Shown one piece after another: positions 25,755-33,072 of a stretch of 64,000 nt of DNA. The stretch spans positions 1 through 64,000 of the forward strand of contig JAJECS010000022.1 of assembly GCA_022821905.1 (NCBI GenBank), given 5' to 3'. Both the position numbers and the translations under genes were made by a program. Every line of letters begins with the position of its first letter. The stretch's first letter is position 1. The DNA is from Chloroflexota bacterium (lineage in GTDB: Bacteria; Chloroflexota; UBA11872). The notes beneath the pieces were generated by a model that was not told the origin of the DNA, did no database searches, and worked only from the letters and a program-made list of their open reading frames with translations.

Positions 25755-26735
25755 ATGAACAGTGACGCCCGCCCAAACGTCATGGTGACCGAGTCAATCG
25801 ACTCGGCGGGATTCGAGTACTTGCAAGAGTTCGCGCAGGTCATCACGCCCGCTGCTCCCGACGAAGCCGCCATCATGGCTGACGCAGGGGACGTCGACGC
25901 CATGCTGGTGCGGGTGGCGCCGATCACGGCGCGGGTCATCGACGCCGCGCCGCGCCTGCGCCACATCCAGAAGCACGGGGTCGGCGTGGACGCCATCGAC
26001 GTGGATCACGCGACGGCGCGCGGCATTCCGGTCAGCTTCACGCCCGAGGCCAACGCCACGGCGGTGGCCGAGCACGCGGTGACGGCGGCGCTGGCGGCGT
26101 TCAAGCGGCTGGCGATCCAGGACGCCATCGTGAGCGCGGGCCAATGGCGGCCGGCCATGACCCTCCCGGTGCACGAGCTGTCCGGGCGCACGGCGGGCGT
26201 CGTGGGGGGCGGGCGAATTGGGCGCAAGGTGATTCACGCCCTGGTGCAGGGGTTCGGCATGCGGGGGCTGATCTTCGATCCCTATCTCACGCCGCAAGAC
26301 GTGGCGGACGAGAACATTGAACTGACGGACTCTCTGCCCGAGCTGCTTCAGCAGGCCGACCTGGTATCGCTGCACGTGCCGCTGACGCCGGCCACGCGGC
26401 ACCTCATCGACGCCGAGGCGCTGGCGGCCATGCGCCCGACGGCGGTGCTGGTCAACACCTGCCGCGGGCCGGTGGTCGACGAGGACGCATTGGCCTGGGC
26501 GCTGGAATCGGAGCAGATCGCCGGGGCGGCCATTGACGTGTTCGCCGAAGAGCCGCCGGCATCGAGCCCGCTGCTTGACGCGCCCAACGTCTTGCTGACG
26601 CCCCACTTCGCCGGACTCACGGTGGAGTCCAACCGTCGGATGGCGGTGCACGCAGCGTCGGAGGTTCGCCGCGTCCTCGCCGGCGAGCCCCCGCAGTGGT
26701 GCATCAATCCCGCGGCCCTGGAAGCGTCGGCCTAA
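25755..26735 (+). CDS. D-2-hydroxyacid dehydrogenase, phosphoglycerate dehydrogenase-like
   Basis: 326 aa. The NAD-binding Rossmann motif is GVVGGGRIGRKV (about residue 150; the pattern GxGxxG is GGGRIG). The catalytic triad is visible as Arg in VNTCRGPVVDEDAL, Glu in DVFAEEP and His in LTPHFAGLT. It oxidises a 2-hydroxyacid to a 2-oxoacid; serine biosynthesis (3-phosphoglycerate) is one possibility, but it lacks the C-terminal ACT domain of many SerA proteins. Start ATG 25755; the longer frame is repeat DNA. A perfect hairpin repeat follows 25 bases after the stop. Confidence 0.85.
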   Translation: MNSDARPNVMVTESIDSAGFEYLQEFAQVITPAAPDEAAIMADAGDVDAMLVRVAPITARVIDAAPRLRHIQKHGVGVDAIDVDHATARGIPVSFTPEANATAVAEHAVTAALAAFKRLAIQDAIVSAGQWRPAMTLPVHELSGRTAGVVGGGRIGRKVIHALVQGFGMRGLIFDPYLTPQDVADENIELTDSLPELLQQADLVSLHVPLTPATRHLIDAEALAAMRPTAVLVNTCRGPVVDEDALAWALESEQIAGAAIDVFAEEPPASSPLLDAPNVLLTPHFAGLTVESNRRMAVHAASEVRRVLAGEPPQWCINPAALEASA

Positions 26736-26760
26736 GCGAGCTCTGAATATGCCAATTGGC

Positions 26761-26820
26761 GGTGCCCCAAGCCGTTCGCCCTGAGCTTGTCGAAGGGTCT
26801 ACCGAACGGCTTGGGGCACC
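26761..26820. repeat. Dispersed hairpin repeat, family 3, copy a
   Basis: An 18-bp perfect inverted repeat (GGTGCCCCAAGCCGTTCG and its complement) flanks a conserved core CCCTGAGCTTGTCGAAGGG. The core recurs at 27531-27550 and 29027-29044 with different arms. Long stem-loop; it lies after the dehydrogenase stop and may double as a terminator. Confidence 0.85.
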
Positions 26821-26895
26821 TTTGCGCCAAGATCAGCTACTTGTTTCCGAGCCTGCGTAAGCGAAAATCGCCCGGTTGGATTGGGGAGACACGCG

Positions 26896-27486
26896 ATGGC
26901 GACCGCACGCCGCATCGACCGCCTGCGGTCCGTGGCGGCGGCCCGGCAGGCCGGCCTGACGGTCGTGCTCGAGGACATCCATGATCCGCACAACGCGGAG
27001 GCCATCTTTCGCAGTTGCGACGCATTCGGCGTACAGGAGGTCCACCTCGTGTTCGAGCGCGAGGCGCCGTTCAAGCCGCGGCGCGTCGGCAAGGCCTCGT
27101 CCGCCTCGGCCAACAAATGGCTGAGCTTCACGGTGCACCGCTCGACTGCCGATTGCGTCAGCGCGCTGCGGGCGTCGGGTCACGTGCTGGCCGCCGCCGC
27201 CCCGCCTCCGCGGGGGCGTGATCTCGCGGCAACCGATCTCACGGCGCGGCGGCTGGCGCTGCTCTTCGGCAATGAGCATCGCGGGCTCTCTGAGGAGGCG
27301 CTGGCCGCCGCCGATCAGGTCATGAGCATCGCGATTGTCGGCCTGGTGCGCAGCCTCAATCTTTCCGTGGCCGCGGCCATATGTCTCCACGAGGCCACGC
27401 GCCAGCGCGCCGCGACGGGCCGCGACTACCGGCTGTCCGCCGAGGAGCAGACCCGGCTCGTCGCCGAGTGGCTCGACCGTGCCTAG
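26896..27486 (+). CDS. trmH: TrmH-family (SpoU) RNA 2'-O-methyltransferase
   Basis: 196 aa. Motif 1 DPHNAEAIFRSCDAFGV, the TrmH-typical NKWLSFTVHRS, motif 2 LLFGNEHRGLSEE and motif 3 LVRSLNLSVAAAICLHEATRQR are all present, forming the trefoil knot that binds AdoMet. The NKW motif and single-domain size point to TrmH, which methylates guanosine 18 of tRNA. Start ATG 26896 follows GGGGAGA by 7 bases. It is flanked by two family-3 hairpin repeats. Confidence 0.88.
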   Translation: MATARRIDRLRSVAAARQAGLTVVLEDIHDPHNAEAIFRSCDAFGVQEVHLVFEREAPFKPRRVGKASSASANKWLSFTVHRSTADCVSALRASGHVLAAAAPPPRGRDLAATDLTARRLALLFGNEHRGLSEEALAAADQVMSIAIVGLVRSLNLSVAAAICLHEATRQRAATGRDYRLSAEEQTRLVAEWLDRA

Positions 27487-27514
27487 GACACTCTCCTCAT
27501 TGAGTCGGTGAGCC

Positions 27515-27572
27515 GCGCCCCCATCCGTTCGTCCTGAGCTTGTCGAAGGAGTTACCGAACGGATGGGGGCGC
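27515..27572. repeat. Dispersed hairpin repeat, family 3, copy b
   Basis: 17-bp perfect inverted arms (GCGCCCCCATCCGTTCG and complement) around the shared CCTGAGCTTGTCGAAGG core. It begins 28 bases after the trmH stop. Confidence 0.85.
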
Positions 27573-27644
27573 ATATCGGCAGATGTCGGCTGTTTGTTTA
27601 GGGGCTTCCTAGTCCGTTGAGTGGAGCGCAGCGCACGCCCCGAC

Positions 27645-27650
27645 TATGCT
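27645..27650 (+). promoter_or_regulatory. -10-like TATGCT upstream of the hypothetical gene
   Basis: TATGCT ends 31 bases before ATG 27682. The ATG at 27646 falls inside the hexamer, which argues that 27682 is the real start. Confidence 0.4.
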
Positions 27651-27681
27651 CGATACGCGCCACGAGCAGGAGTCAACGCTC

Positions 27682-28227
27682 ATGACCGGGGATGTCTTCT
27701 ACCGCGAGGTCAAATCGGCGCGCTCCCCTCGCGGGTCCATCGTCCCGCCGGGGTGCCGCGTCGAGACGGTGGATGGCCGCCAGGAGCTCCGAATTCCGGC
27801 GGATGTGACGCAGGTCGAGACGCCGATCGTCTTTCCCGGGTTTACCGTCGTCATCGAGGGCGATGAGCTGACCGTGGACGGACCGACCATCGTGGATGCG
27901 GCGCTCGCCGCCGAGGGTCTTGAAGCCCCTAACACCACGCTGACCACGCCCAAGGAGGTCGAGGTCATCGGGCTCCTGCGCGTCAAGTCGGTCCGCGCGC
28001 GCATCGTTCGCGGCGCGCGCATCGAAGCCCACGACATCGACGCCGGCGTTTCGAGCCGAGCCGAGGAGGCCATCGTCGCCCGCAACGTGACCGTGCGCGA
28101 CGGCGCCATTCGCGCGCCGCAGCTCATTGCCGCAGACGTCAGCGGCGAAAACGCCGCCGAGTCGCATGTCGCGTGGGCCGACGCCCTGGCGCAAGGCCTC
28201 GTGCCGGAGTGGCTGCGCGACAGCTAG
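27682..28227 (+). CDS. Hypothetical protein with beta-helix-like C-terminal half
   Basis: 181 aa. I recognise no family. The second half alternates short strands (VEVIGLLRVKSVRARIVRGARIE..., VARNVTVRDGAIRAPQLIAADVS), which could be a small beta-solenoid like polymer-forming bactofilins, but this is only a visual impression. ATG 27682 has AGGAG nine bases upstream. The methyltransferase start follows 7 bases after the stop, so the two are co-transcribed. Confidence 0.6.
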   Translation: MTGDVFYREVKSARSPRGSIVPPGCRVETVDGRQELRIPADVTQVETPIVFPGFTVVIEGDELTVDGPTIVDAALAAEGLEAPNTTLTTPKEVEVIGLLRVKSVRARIVRGARIEAHDIDAGVSSRAEEAIVARNVTVRDGAIRAPQLIAADVSGENAAESHVAWADALAQGLVPEWLRDS

Positions 28228-28234
28228 CCCTGTA

Positions 28235-29032
28235 GTGGAGGCGGATGCCGCGTCCGGTGCTGACGGATACACCCTGTTCGCATCCGTCTACGACCAGTGG
28301 CAGCAGACCTACGGGGCCGAGTACGCGCATCTCGTCGCGCCGCATGTCGACGAGCGGCTGGCGCAACTGCTGGGCGGGCCGCCCCGCAACCTGATCGACC
28401 TGGCCTGCGGCACCGGCACCCACGCGTTGCGGCAAGCCAAGCGCGGCGTCGCCGTCACGGGCGTCGACCTGTCGCAGGCCATGCTTGCCGCCGCCCGAGC
28501 CAAGGCCGAGGCCGCCGGGAATCCCCTGACGCTGGTCCACGCCGACATGCGCTCGTTCGATCTGCCCAAGTCCGTGGACGCCGTGACGTGCCTCTACGCG
28601 TCGCTCAACCACTTGGCCGATCCGTCCGACCTGGTCCGCACGTTCGAGCGTGTCGCGGCGCACCTGCGTCCCGGCGGAGCATTCGTGTTCGACCTCAACA
28701 CGCGCGCCGGATTCGAGGCGCTGTGGCGCGAGCCGGGCACGGATCGTGGGCCGGGACTCACGATCGATCGGCGCTACGTCTGGGACGACCGGGAACCCTG
28801 GGTCGTCATGCACCTGGCCATCGAGCGTCGATCCGGTGAAACCGTCGAGCGAGGACGTTCTGCTTTACGGGCGCGCTGGTTCGAGGATCGGGAGGTGCGG
28901 ACGGCGCTGCGGCAAGCAGGTCTGCTGCTCGCGGACTGCATGCCGTTCAACCCCTTTCCCGAGGTCGACCGTCCGGGCATCAAGCAACTCTGGTCGGCCA
29001 CGCGTCCCGGCGCCCCAATCCGTTCGCCCTGA
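28235..29032 (+). CDS. SAM-dependent methyltransferase (class I)
   Basis: 265 aa. AdoMet-binding motif I is LIDLACGTGTHALRQA with acidic VDLSQAMLAAA, followed by motif II LVHADMRSFDL. It is a cytoplasmic class I methyltransferase; the substrate is unknown. Start GTG 28235, seven bases after the previous stop. The last eight codons (PGAPIRSP) and the stop come from the dispersed hairpin repeat at 29010-29067, so the natural C terminus has been replaced or extended by the repeat. Confidence 0.8.
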   Translation: MEADAASGADGYTLFASVYDQWQQTYGAEYAHLVAPHVDERLAQLLGGPPRNLIDLACGTGTHALRQAKRGVAVTGVDLSQAMLAAARAKAEAAGNPLTLVHADMRSFDLPKSVDAVTCLYASLNHLADPSDLVRTFERVAAHLRPGGAFVFDLNTRAGFEALWREPGTDRGPGLTIDRRYVWDDREPWVVMHLAIERRSGETVERGRSALRARWFEDREVRTALRQAGLLLADCMPFNPFPEVDRPGIKQLWSATRPGAPIRSP

Positions 29033-29067
29033 GCTTGTCGAAGGGGTTGTAGAACGGATTGGGGCGC
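29010..29067. repeat. Dispersed hairpin repeat, family 3, copy c
   Basis: 16-bp perfect inverted arms (GCGCCCCAATCCGTTC and complement) around the CCCTGAGCTTGTCGAAGGG core. The left part is inside the methyltransferase gene and provides its stop codon. Confidence 0.85.
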
Positions 29068-29102
29068 ATTGATGCCGCAATCCGGCATTCGTCTGAGGCT
29101 TC

Positions 29103-29771
29103 CTACAGCGGACCCAGTCGCGCATAGCTGGTGGGGTCATCCACGCCGGCGTCGATGAACCCGCGGCGGCGTTCGCCGCACTTGCCGCACACGCCGCAGT
29201 GGCCGCCGTCCACCGGGTCGGCGCATGACAGCGCGTGCTGCACGGGCAGGTGGGCGCCGGCGCGAACCACGTCGGCCTTGTGCATGCCGGCCAGCGGCGT
29301 GAGGACGTGCACCGGCGCGTCCAGCGCTAGACCCGCCGACCGCTCCAGGCTGCGAAGAAACTCGGGCCGGGCGTCCGGAAACGGGTTGCTGGCGAGAATG
29401 CCGATGGCGAGGTGGGCGATTCCGTGGATCGCGCCGTAGGTCGCCGCGATGCTGAGTAGCAGCAGGTTGCGGCCCGGCAGATACCACTCCTCATCCGGCC
29501 GGCTGGCGTCGGGCACGTCCTCGCCGCCCGTGCTCCAGTGCCGGCCGTAGAGCGAGCGCGCGCCCAAATCGAGCTCCACCAGCGGCTGCACGGAAGCATT
29601 GCCCAGGGCCTCGAAGTACCGCTCCAGGGCGTTCCGCTCGGCGTCTTCCCACTTGAGCCCGGCGCGTACGAAGAGCGGCGCAACCCGGTCGAACTCTCGT
29701 GCCAGCAAGCCCGCCATGATCGCGCTGTCGAGTCCGCTCACGAGCGCGGCGACGGTGCGCGGCTGCGGCAT
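29103..29771 (-). CDS. QueC-like 7-cyano-7-deazaguanine synthase family protein
   Basis: 222 aa. The PP-loop is LVSGLDSA at residues 10-17, one glycine short of the usual SGG-x-DS. The rest is QueC-like: LPGRNLLLLSIAA (about 98), PLAGMHKADVVRAGA, and the zinc site SCADPVDGGHCGVCGKCGER. QueC converts carboxydeazaguanine to preQ0 with ATP and ammonia, feeding queuosine or 7-deazapurine DNA. Divergent from an SDR and a QueD-like gene. No queE or queF is in the window. The loop deletion could alter ATP use, so QueC activity is not assured. Confidence 0.8.
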   Translation of the reverse strand: MPQPRTVAALVSGLDSAIMAGLLAREFDRVAPLFVRAGLKWEDAERNALERYFEALGNASVQPLVELDLGARSLYGRHWSTGGEDVPDASRPDEEWYLPGRNLLLLSIAATYGAIHGIAHLAIGILASNPFPDARPEFLRSLERSAGLALDAPVHVLTPLAGMHKADVVRAGAHLPVQHALSCADPVDGGHCGVCGKCGERRRGFIDAGVDDPTSYARLGPL

Positions 29772-29891
29772 GCGACGTGCTCCCGGCGTGTGCGGGAACG
29801 TACACCGCCCCGCGCGAATCCCATGCTAGGTTAGAGGCGACTGCACTGCCTCTTGGCGCGGCCACGGCGGCTGCGCACCAGCGAGTCGCCC

Positions 29892-30626
29892 ATGGATCTT
29901 CAAGGCGCCACAGTCGTCGTCACCGGCGGCGCGATCCGGGTGGGACGCCATGTCGCCGGGCGCCTGGCCGAGCGCGGCGCCAACATCGTGGTCAACTACC
30001 GCACCTCGGCGCGCGAAGCCGAGGCGGCGGTCGCGGAGTTTCAGGGGCGGGGCGTGGGCAGCCTGGCCGTCCAGGCGGACGTTTCGACCCGCGCCGGCGT
30101 GCAGGCGATCCTCGACGCGGCGGTGGAACGGTTCGGGTCGGTCGAGGTGCTCATCAACAACGCGTCCATTTACGACCCGACGCCGTTCGATGAACTGGAC
30201 GAGGCGGATTTCGATCGGAACATCGCCGTCAACCTCAAGGGGCCCTACCTTGGCTGCTGGCTGTTCGGCCGGCACATGCAGGCGCAGGGGCGAGGCAAGA
30301 TCGTCAACGTCGCCGACTGGGCCGTCGAGCGTCCCTACGTGAACTACGCGCCCTATTTCGTCGCCAAGGGCGGCGTCGTGGCGCTCACCCGCGTCATGGC
30401 CAAGGAGCTTGCGCCCGACGTCCAGGTGAACGCCGTCGCCCCGGGGCCTATCCTGATGCCCGCGGACTTTGACGAGGAGACGATTCGCGCGGTGGAGCGA
30501 GCCACGCCCCTGGGACGCATCGGGCACCCCGAAGACATCGCCCAGACGATTCGCTACGTCGTCGAGGGCACCGACTTCGTGACGGGCGCCGTGATCCCGG
30601 TCGATGGCGGACGCACTGTCTCGTGA
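29892..30626 (+). CDS. Short-chain dehydrogenase, pteridine reductase-like
   Basis: 244 aa. NADP-binding VVTGGAIRVGRHVAGRLAERG, the N-N-A-S motif of FolM/PTR1-type enzymes (NNASIYDPTPF), and YFVAK supplying catalytic Tyr/Lys are present. The usual catalytic Ser is replaced by Asp (VNVADWAVERP), as in pteridine reductases of the PTR1 group. The neighbouring PTPS-family gene supports action on a pterin. It would reduce dihydropterins or biopterin-like compounds. Start ATG 29892; it ends 17 bases before the QueD-like gene. Confidence 0.75.
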   Translation: MDLQGATVVVTGGAIRVGRHVAGRLAERGANIVVNYRTSAREAEAAVAEFQGRGVGSLAVQADVSTRAGVQAILDAAVERFGSVEVLINNASIYDPTPFDELDEADFDRNIAVNLKGPYLGCWLFGRHMQAQGRGKIVNVADWAVERPYVNYAPYFVAKGGVVALTRVMAKELAPDVQVNAVAPGPILMPADFDEETIRAVERATPLGRIGHPEDIAQTIRYVVEGTDFVTGAVIPVDGGRTVS

Positions 30627-30643
30627 GCTAACGGAGGCCTGTC

Positions 30644-31102
30644 ATGTACGAGATCGTCAAGCACATCGACTTTTGCTTCGGCCACCGCCTGATGGACTAC
30701 GAGGGCAAGTGCAACCAGCCCCACGGCCACAACGGTCGCGCCGAGATTCGCCTTCAGGCGGATTCGCTGGACGACCTGGGGATGGTCGCCGATTTCCGCG
30801 ACGTGCGGCGTACCGTTGAATCGTGGATCAACGCCAACCTCGACCATCGCATGATCCTGCAGCGCGGCGACCCCTTGATCGACGCGATCGAGGGTCTCGG
30901 CCAACGCGCCTACGTGATGGACGACAACCCCACGACCGAGAACATGGCCCGGATGCTGTTCCAGCAGGTCCGGCAGCTTGGATTGCCGGTGGTCGGTGTG
31001 ACCCTGTGGGAGACGCCGGACTCCTACGCCACCTACGCGCCCGAGCCGGCGCGCGCGGCGCGGCCAAACGGCGCGACACGCGCTTCGGTGACCTCCACCT
31101 AG
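30644..31102 (+). CDS. queD: 6-pyruvoyl-tetrahydropterin synthase/QueD family protein
   Basis: 152 aa. The zinc histidines and catalytic cysteine are in FCFGHRL and GKCNQPHGHNG (C-x3-H-G-H). Core VADFRDVR, LDHRMIL and the C-terminal NPTTENMARML and VTLWETPDSYATY are typical. It makes 6-carboxy-tetrahydropterin for 7-deazaguanine or a related pterin. ATG 30644 has GGAGG ten bases upstream. It is operonic with the pteridine-reductase-like gene, so a pterin cofactor other than preQ0 is also possible. Confidence 0.85.
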   Translation: MYEIVKHIDFCFGHRLMDYEGKCNQPHGHNGRAEIRLQADSLDDLGMVADFRDVRRTVESWINANLDHRMILQRGDPLIDAIEGLGQRAYVMDDNPTTENMARMLFQQVRQLGLPVVGVTLWETPDSYATYAPEPARAARPNGATRASVTST

Positions 31103-31115
31103 CTCCCTGAGGCGC

Positions 31116-33020
31116 ATGGCCCCACGGGCGCGTCTCGAGGCCCATCGGCCGATCCTGCAGCGGCTGGCCAGCACGCGTGACATCCCGAGTCGCTGGCGTG
31201 CGGCCCTGTGCGTGCCGGGACTGCTGGCCCTCCTGGCGCTGGGCGGCTGCGAGACGACGCCCGACGACGTGACTCCGACCGCCGCGCCATCGCCCGCCGC
31301 GATCGCGTCAACACCCGCGGCCACACCGACGCCTCCCCCAGCGCCCGAGCCGACGCCGCCGGCCTCCGATACCCCGGCTCCGCGACCTCTGGGTGACTTT
31401 GGCGACGCACCGGACGGCGTCTCCGCCGGCTACCCCAACCCGCGGGTGATCGGGCGATTTCCCACGCGGCTGTCGTCGCTGACGGCCGAGGGCCCGGGCG
31501 CCCACGTCCGCCGACCCGGGCTCGACCGGCTCGGCTCCGACGTGACCACCGAGTCGGACGCCGACGACCCGACCGACATCGACGGCGTGCCCAACCTGGT
31601 CAATCAGGACGCGGGGGACGACGGTGTCCTTGGACTCTCGGTCAGCCTCGCGCCCCCGCGGGCTGTGGCTCAGCTCACCGTCGCGGTCTCCTTGGGCCTC
31701 GCCGCTCCCGCTGGTCCGCGCCGCATCAATGTCTTGATCGACATCGATCGCGACGGCCGTTGGACGAGCCCGGCGGAATGGGTGCTGCGGAACTGGGAAG
31801 TGGACCTCGAGCCGGGGGCGTCCGAGACCTTCGTCAGTCCGGGCTTCTCCATGCTCGACGGCGAGGTGCTGCCCGAAGGGGCGTGGATGCGCGTGTTGCT
31901 CACCCGCGAAAGCCTGGCCGGCGAGCCGTGGGATGGCAGCGGGAGCTGGGAGTTTGGCGAGGTTGAGGACTACCGGCTGGCGCTGCCGGAGATCTCGCGA
32001 CCCGACGGCTCTCGTCCGGCACTTGGCGTCGTGGAGTGCCCCGGCCCGCTTCAGTGGGTCGAGGCGGTGGTCGTGCTGGAGGCTGCCTGCGCGGTCACCA
32101 ACATCGGCGAGGAGGGTGACTTTACGGCGCGCGTGGTGCGCAGCGCGGGTTCGGTCACGCTCGTTCCCGACACGGTGGCCAGCGAGACCCTGCACGCCGG
32201 CGCCACGCGGACCGCCACATTCGTGCTCGTGCGCGCCGACGCGGAAACCAACTGGCGGGTGCGCCCGATCACGGTGTCGCTGGCTGGGCAAGTCGATTCG
32301 GGCGTCGTGGTGCTCGGCCTCACGCCTCACCGAACCGCCCTGAGCGTCGGCCCCGCCGATCCGGACGTGCGCACGTTCGATCGCGACGCGCAGGAGGACT
32401 ACTTCGACATCACCAACTTGTCGCCGATGGAAGGATTTGGCTTTGCCGACATCCAGAGGGTCGCCCTGGGCACGGCCGCCATCGACAGCGTCGGGCTCGA
32501 CATTCTGCGTCGGGCGTATTTCACCGTGGGTGGGTTGAGCGGAGCGGTGGCCGGCGACTATGTGGCCGCGATCATCGACATGGTCGACCCGATCCCGCTG
32601 GCCGATTCCGCGCTCGGCTGGCGCGTCTCCCTGGCGCTCGAAGCCAATGACGATCCCCAGGACAACTGGCGGCCCCGCGTGCGGGATTTCGACCTCTATC
32701 AAGGCACCGACCATTGGTATGAGCTCATTTATTTGCCGACCCTCGATCCCGTGTGGCGCATCCAGCGCCGCGTCGCGCAGGCGCCCTCGCAGGCGCTTCC
32801 GTCGAACGCCGTCGCCTTCATCGACGGACGGCGCGTGGTGCTGCTGATCCCGGAGTCCGAGCTCGAGCGCGCGAACGCCGACCTGCGCTTCCGCGTGATG
32901 ACGTTCGTGCATGAGCCCGACGATCCGAGCGGCACGGTCGAGCCCTCGATGGCCGATGTCTTCCCGCCGCTCGATCAGCCGCTGCAAACGTTCGGCCCTC
33001 GCACCGACCCGCTCGGGTAG
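31116..33020 (+). CDS. Large secreted lipoprotein with GEVED domain
   Basis: 634 aa. A signal with lipobox LLALLALGGC (about residues 36-45) and a Thr/Pro-rich spacer (about 50-90) come first. Then DFGDAPDG and a calcium-style Asp-rich stretch (SDADDPTDIDGV) lead into a GEVEDY motif (about 285), matching the GEVED domain of large secreted proteins. The remaining 340 residues are beta-rich and I do not recognise them. It is anchored outside the cell, probably for adhesion or surface display. It starts 13 bases after the queD-like gene. Confidence 0.75.
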   Translation: MAPRARLEAHRPILQRLASTRDIPSRWRAALCVPGLLALLALGGCETTPDDVTPTAAPSPAAIASTPAATPTPPPAPEPTPPASDTPAPRPLGDFGDAPDGVSAGYPNPRVIGRFPTRLSSLTAEGPGAHVRRPGLDRLGSDVTTESDADDPTDIDGVPNLVNQDAGDDGVLGLSVSLAPPRAVAQLTVAVSLGLAAPAGPRRINVLIDIDRDGRWTSPAEWVLRNWEVDLEPGASETFVSPGFSMLDGEVLPEGAWMRVLLTRESLAGEPWDGSGSWEFGEVEDYRLALPEISRPDGSRPALGVVECPGPLQWVEAVVVLEAACAVTNIGEEGDFTARVVRSAGSVTLVPDTVASETLHAGATRTATFVLVRADAETNWRVRPITVSLAGQVDSGVVVLGLTPHRTALSVGPADPDVRTFDRDAQEDYFDITNLSPMEGFGFADIQRVALGTAAIDSVGLDILRRAYFTVGGLSGAVAGDYVAAIIDMVDPIPLADSALGWRVSLALEANDDPQDNWRPRVRDFDLYQGTDHWYELIYLPTLDPVWRIQRRVAQAPSQALPSNAVAFIDGRRVVLLIPESELERANADLRFRVMTFVHEPDDPSGTVEPSMADVFPPLDQPLQTFGPRTDPLG

Positions 33021-33072
33021 ACCGCTCCCTATCCCCTCCACCGGCCGTCACGTGGTTCGAGGAGATACCCAG

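Noticed and set aside
28127-28234. Upstream extension of the methyltransferase
   Set aside because: The extra frame overlaps the previous gene and carries no family-like sequence; GTG 28235 fits better.
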